NCBI GenBank assembly: GCA_002726865.1
Contig: PBSW01000083.1
Location: forward strand, 1-25,442
Source: Candidatus Bathyarchaeota archaeon
GTDB taxonomy: Archaea > Thermoproteota > Bathyarchaeia > TCS64
Direction: 5' to 3'
Length of the DNA stretch: 25,442 bases
Shown here: piece after piece, positions 23,751-25,442 of the stretch
Layout of the letters: the number at the start of each line of letters is the position of its first letter
How positions within the stretch are numbered: position 1 is the first letter of the stretch
Made by a program: the position numbers and the translations under genes
The notes under the pieces: generated by a model
What the model was told of the DNA's origin: nothing
Databases searched by the model: none
What the model saw: only the letters and a program-made list of their open reading frames with translations

Positions 23751-24155
23751 TACGTTATTATTCTTGAAATTGTATCTGATAAATCTATAAAAGCATACCT
23801 TAGAAGGATGCACCTATCTTTGATGGGAAAAAACCGTCTTCGAACCCCCGAAAAATAGACTGAAATTTGATAGCCATCGTTGAAAATAACTAGGAGTCTT
23901 TCCTTATCAAGCAGCCGCATTTTAGGAGGCCTACAGACTTTTGTCCGTGCCTCCCAAGTTTGCGCTCGCCTTTAACGGCTAGTTTCCATAGATGATATGC
24001 CTCAAAGTTCTCTTGAAAGACGCGCGCCTAGGTCCGGCATACCATGAAAGTAAGCCTTTCGGAGTCTATATTCTCTTCAAACATATTCAGAGGGGGCGAG
24101 TGGGTCAACCCAAAAGGATAATGTTTTTGTGTGTTCTCGCTGTGAAATTTCAGCA
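23751..24155. other. Divergent intergenic region between padR and the DRG GTPase
   Basis: About 400 bases with no supportable gene. It holds the upstream half of the padR control region, a plus-strand TATA-like CTATAAAAGC near 23785-23794 without a convincing gene after it, a strong hairpin at 23925-23954, and a short inverted repeat TGGGT/ACCCA near 24100. Frames in this region lack ribosome sites and recognisable protein features. Confidence 0.6.
23925..23954. repeat. Strong imperfect hairpin of unknown role
   Basis: GGAGGC pairs with GCCTCC; inside, after a two-base bulge, ACAGAC pairs with GTCCGT apart from one mismatch, around a TTTT loop. It is isolated between two divergent genes, so it is not an ordinary terminator for either. 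Confidence 0.5.
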
Positions 24156-25253
24156 ATGGGCATCCCCGAGAAGATCAAGAAGATCGAAGAGGAGATTAGC
24201 CGTACCCCTGTCAACAAGGGGACCGAGCGGCATCTTGGGGTGCTCAAAGCGAGGCGGGCGAGGCTCCAGGAAGAGCTGGAGGCGATATCCCTTAGGAAAT
24301 CCGGTGGGGGAGGGGCGGGATATACTGTTAGGAAGGACGGGGACGCCACTATCGTGCTCCTCGGGTTGCCTAGCGTGGGAAAGTCCACCCTCTTGAATCA
24401 CCTCACCAATAGTAACTCAAAAGTTGGCGCTTATGACTTCACCACGCTAACAGTTATTCCTGGCATGCTCAGTCATAACAGCGCTAGGATCCAGATTCTT
24501 GACATCCCTGGGATCATCAGGGGGGCCAGCAAGGGGCGGGGGCTGGGGAAACGGATCCTTTCCACGACAAGGTCCGCTGATCTGATTCTTCTTATGGTTG
24601 ATGTATTCAACCCTAACATGAGGGAGGTTCTCCTAGACGAGCTCAGAGCCATTGGGGTGAGGCCCGACGAGCATCTCCCTTATATCAGAATCCAGAAGCG
24701 GGGATCGGGAGGCGTCATCATCACCGACTTGGTTGGTATGACTCATATGGATTCTGAGGGGATCAAGGAGATCCTTCGAGAGTATAGATACCATAATGCC
24801 CGGGTTGTAGTGCGGGAGGATGCGACCTACGATCAGCTCATAGATGTGCTGCTCAGGAATAGGATCTACGTTCCGACCCTGACGGTTCTCAATAAGGTGG
24901 ATATGGTAGAGGCCCATGACATCTCCAGAATCAGGGGGGAATTCGACTTCGATTTTCTACCTATCAGCGCAGACACAGATTATAACCTTGAACTGCTCAA
25001 GGACTGGGTCTTCAACAAGCTAGATCTAATAAAGTTATACATGAAGCCCCGAGGTGAGGCTCCCGACTTCGAGGAGCCCCTCATTATCAGAAACGGGTCA
25101 ACCATTGGGGATGTGACAGACAAGATCCATCGGGGGCTTAAGGACCAGCTCCGTTATACCCGGATCTGGGGGAAGAGCGTCAAGCACGGAGGCCAGAAGG
25201 TGAGGCTCTCCCACCGCCCCATGGACGAGGATATCATAACATTCTTCACATAG
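24156..25253 (+). CDS. DRG-family GTPase with TGS domain
   Basis: An Obg/DRG-type GTPase that in archaea and eukaryotes associates with translating ribosomes. The order is an N-terminal helical region beginning MGIPEKIKKIEEEISRTPVN (1-20), a P-loop GLPSVGKST (about 71-79), DIPGIIRGAS (G3), an inserted S5D2L-type segment, NKVD (G4), and a C-terminal TGS domain (about 290-365) with GSTIGDVTDKIHRG and a terminal HRPMDEDIITFF. The start is ATG 24156 (365 residues), because it matches the family N-terminus; an earlier GTG at 24129 would add nine residues with cysteines and lacks support. No ribosome site is visible, so a leaderless message is possible. No partner gene (DFRP-like) is in the window. 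Confidence 0.95.
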   Translation: MGIPEKIKKIEEEISRTPVNKGTERHLGVLKARRARLQEELEAISLRKSGGGGAGYTVRKDGDATIVLLGLPSVGKSTLLNHLTNSNSKVGAYDFTTLTVIPGMLSHNSARIQILDIPGIIRGASKGRGLGKRILSTTRSADLILLMVDVFNPNMREVLLDELRAIGVRPDEHLPYIRIQKRGSGGVIITDLVGMTHMDSEGIKEILREYRYHNARVVVREDATYDQLIDVLLRNRIYVPTLTVLNKVDMVEAHDISRIRGEFDFDFLPISADTDYNLELLKDWVFNKLDLIKLYMKPRGEAPDFEEPLIIRNGSTIGDVTDKIHRGLKDQLRYTRIWGKSVKHGGQKVRLSHRPMDEDIITFFT

Positions 25254-25318
25254 ACACATTGACTCGCGTGCTATCGAAGTTGACAATTAATTCCCAAAGT
25301 CTGTTCAGCAATTTCTTG

Positions 25319-25334
25319 GTGTCCTGACGGACAC
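25319..25334 (+). repeat. Short perfect hairpin downstream of the DRG gene
   Basis: GTGTCC and GGACAC are complementary around a TGAC loop, 65 bases after the stop codon. It is not followed by a T run, so a terminator is only one possibility. Confidence 0.35.
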
Positions 25335-25370
25335 GCGTGATGGAGCCCAGGGCGGGCTTCTACCTTGAGG

Positions 25371-25380
25371 TATAAAAGCA
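25371..25380 (+). promoter_or_regulatory. TATA box pointing off the right edge
   Basis: GTATAAAAGC preceded by purine-rich TTGAGG is a good archaeal TATA/BRE pair. Predicted transcription starts near 25402; the gene it serves lies outside the window. A second element, AAATATAAACATA, sits at the very end. Confidence 0.4.
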
Positions 25381-25442
25381 CCTAAGATATTTTGCGCGCG
25401 CAGTTAGACACAATACGACTACATTTAGAAAATATAAACATA

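Noticed and set aside
23833..23850. TTCGAAC resembling a tRNA T-loop
   Set aside because: The five bases on either side do not pair on either strand and no D arm, anticodon arm or acceptor stem is present.
23660..23920. An 86-codon minus-strand frame overlapping the 5' part of padR
   Set aside because: It covers the padR TATA box and the conserved PadR N-terminus in another frame, has no ribosome site and shows no protein features.
23992..24396. A 134-codon plus-strand frame running into the DRG gene
   Set aside because: Its second half is the DRG coding sequence in a different frame and its composition is not protein-like; the DRG frame is clearly the real one.
1..25442. CRISPR arrays, insertion sequences or prophage
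   Set aside because: No regularly spaced repeats, transposase, integrase or phage genes were found; the window is mainly core metabolism and transport.

Overview
The window looks archaeal. It has a DRG-type GTPase with a TGS domain, a transketolase split into N- and C-terminal subunits, archaeal TATA-like boxes about 25 bases ahead of several genes, and oligo-T stretches after genes. Shine-Dalgarno (SD) motifs such as GAGGTGA and GGAGG are also common. Several genes are of types better known from bacteria: AroK-type shikimate kinase, ProB/ProA, a ThiT thiamine transporter with a TPP riboswitch, and multihaem cytochrome c. An uncultured TACK or Asgard lineage would fit, but the lineage cannot be fixed from this sequence alone.

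Layout. Bases 1-1446 hold two divergent c-type cytochrome genes, a six-haem membrane protein running off the left edge and a single-haem membrane protein. Bases 1549-2547 hold a PP-loop tRNA-thiolation-like enzyme. Bases 2785-14794 are one long minus-strand block. Read in the direction of transcription it is: membrane coiled-coil protein, rpiA, tandem-ACT protein, transketolase N (fused to a winged helix), transketolase C, DAHP synthase, aroB, aroD, aroE, aroK, aroA, aroC, chorismate mutase, prephenate dehydratase. This covers erythrose-4-phosphate supply (RpiA plus transketolase), all seven shikimate steps, and the branch to phenylpyruvate. No tyrA or aminotransferase is present. Most junctions from transketolase down overlap or are separated by fewer than 10 bases, so the genes are almost certainly co-transcribed.

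Bases 14994-18958 are on the plus strand: an AIR-synthase-like protein, a TPP riboswitch and thiT, then proB-proA behind a 200-base leader that encodes a possible 30-residue proline-containing peptide and a hairpin. A small four-cysteine protein that is easily overlooked lies at 18976-19134 (minus). Bases 19319-23694 (minus) carry padR and two ABC exporter half-transporters that form a typical asymmetric heterodimer; the second has an added C-terminal winged helix. The window ends with the DRG GTPase on the plus strand and a TATA-like element pointing off the right edge.

The most unusual points are the DNA-binding-type domain fused to transketolase at the head of the aromatic operon beside a tandem-ACT protein, a riboswitch whose aptamer contains the thiT Shine-Dalgarno sequence, and three genes (aroA, aroD, padR) whose conserved N-termini extend upstream of any ATG, GTG or TTG.
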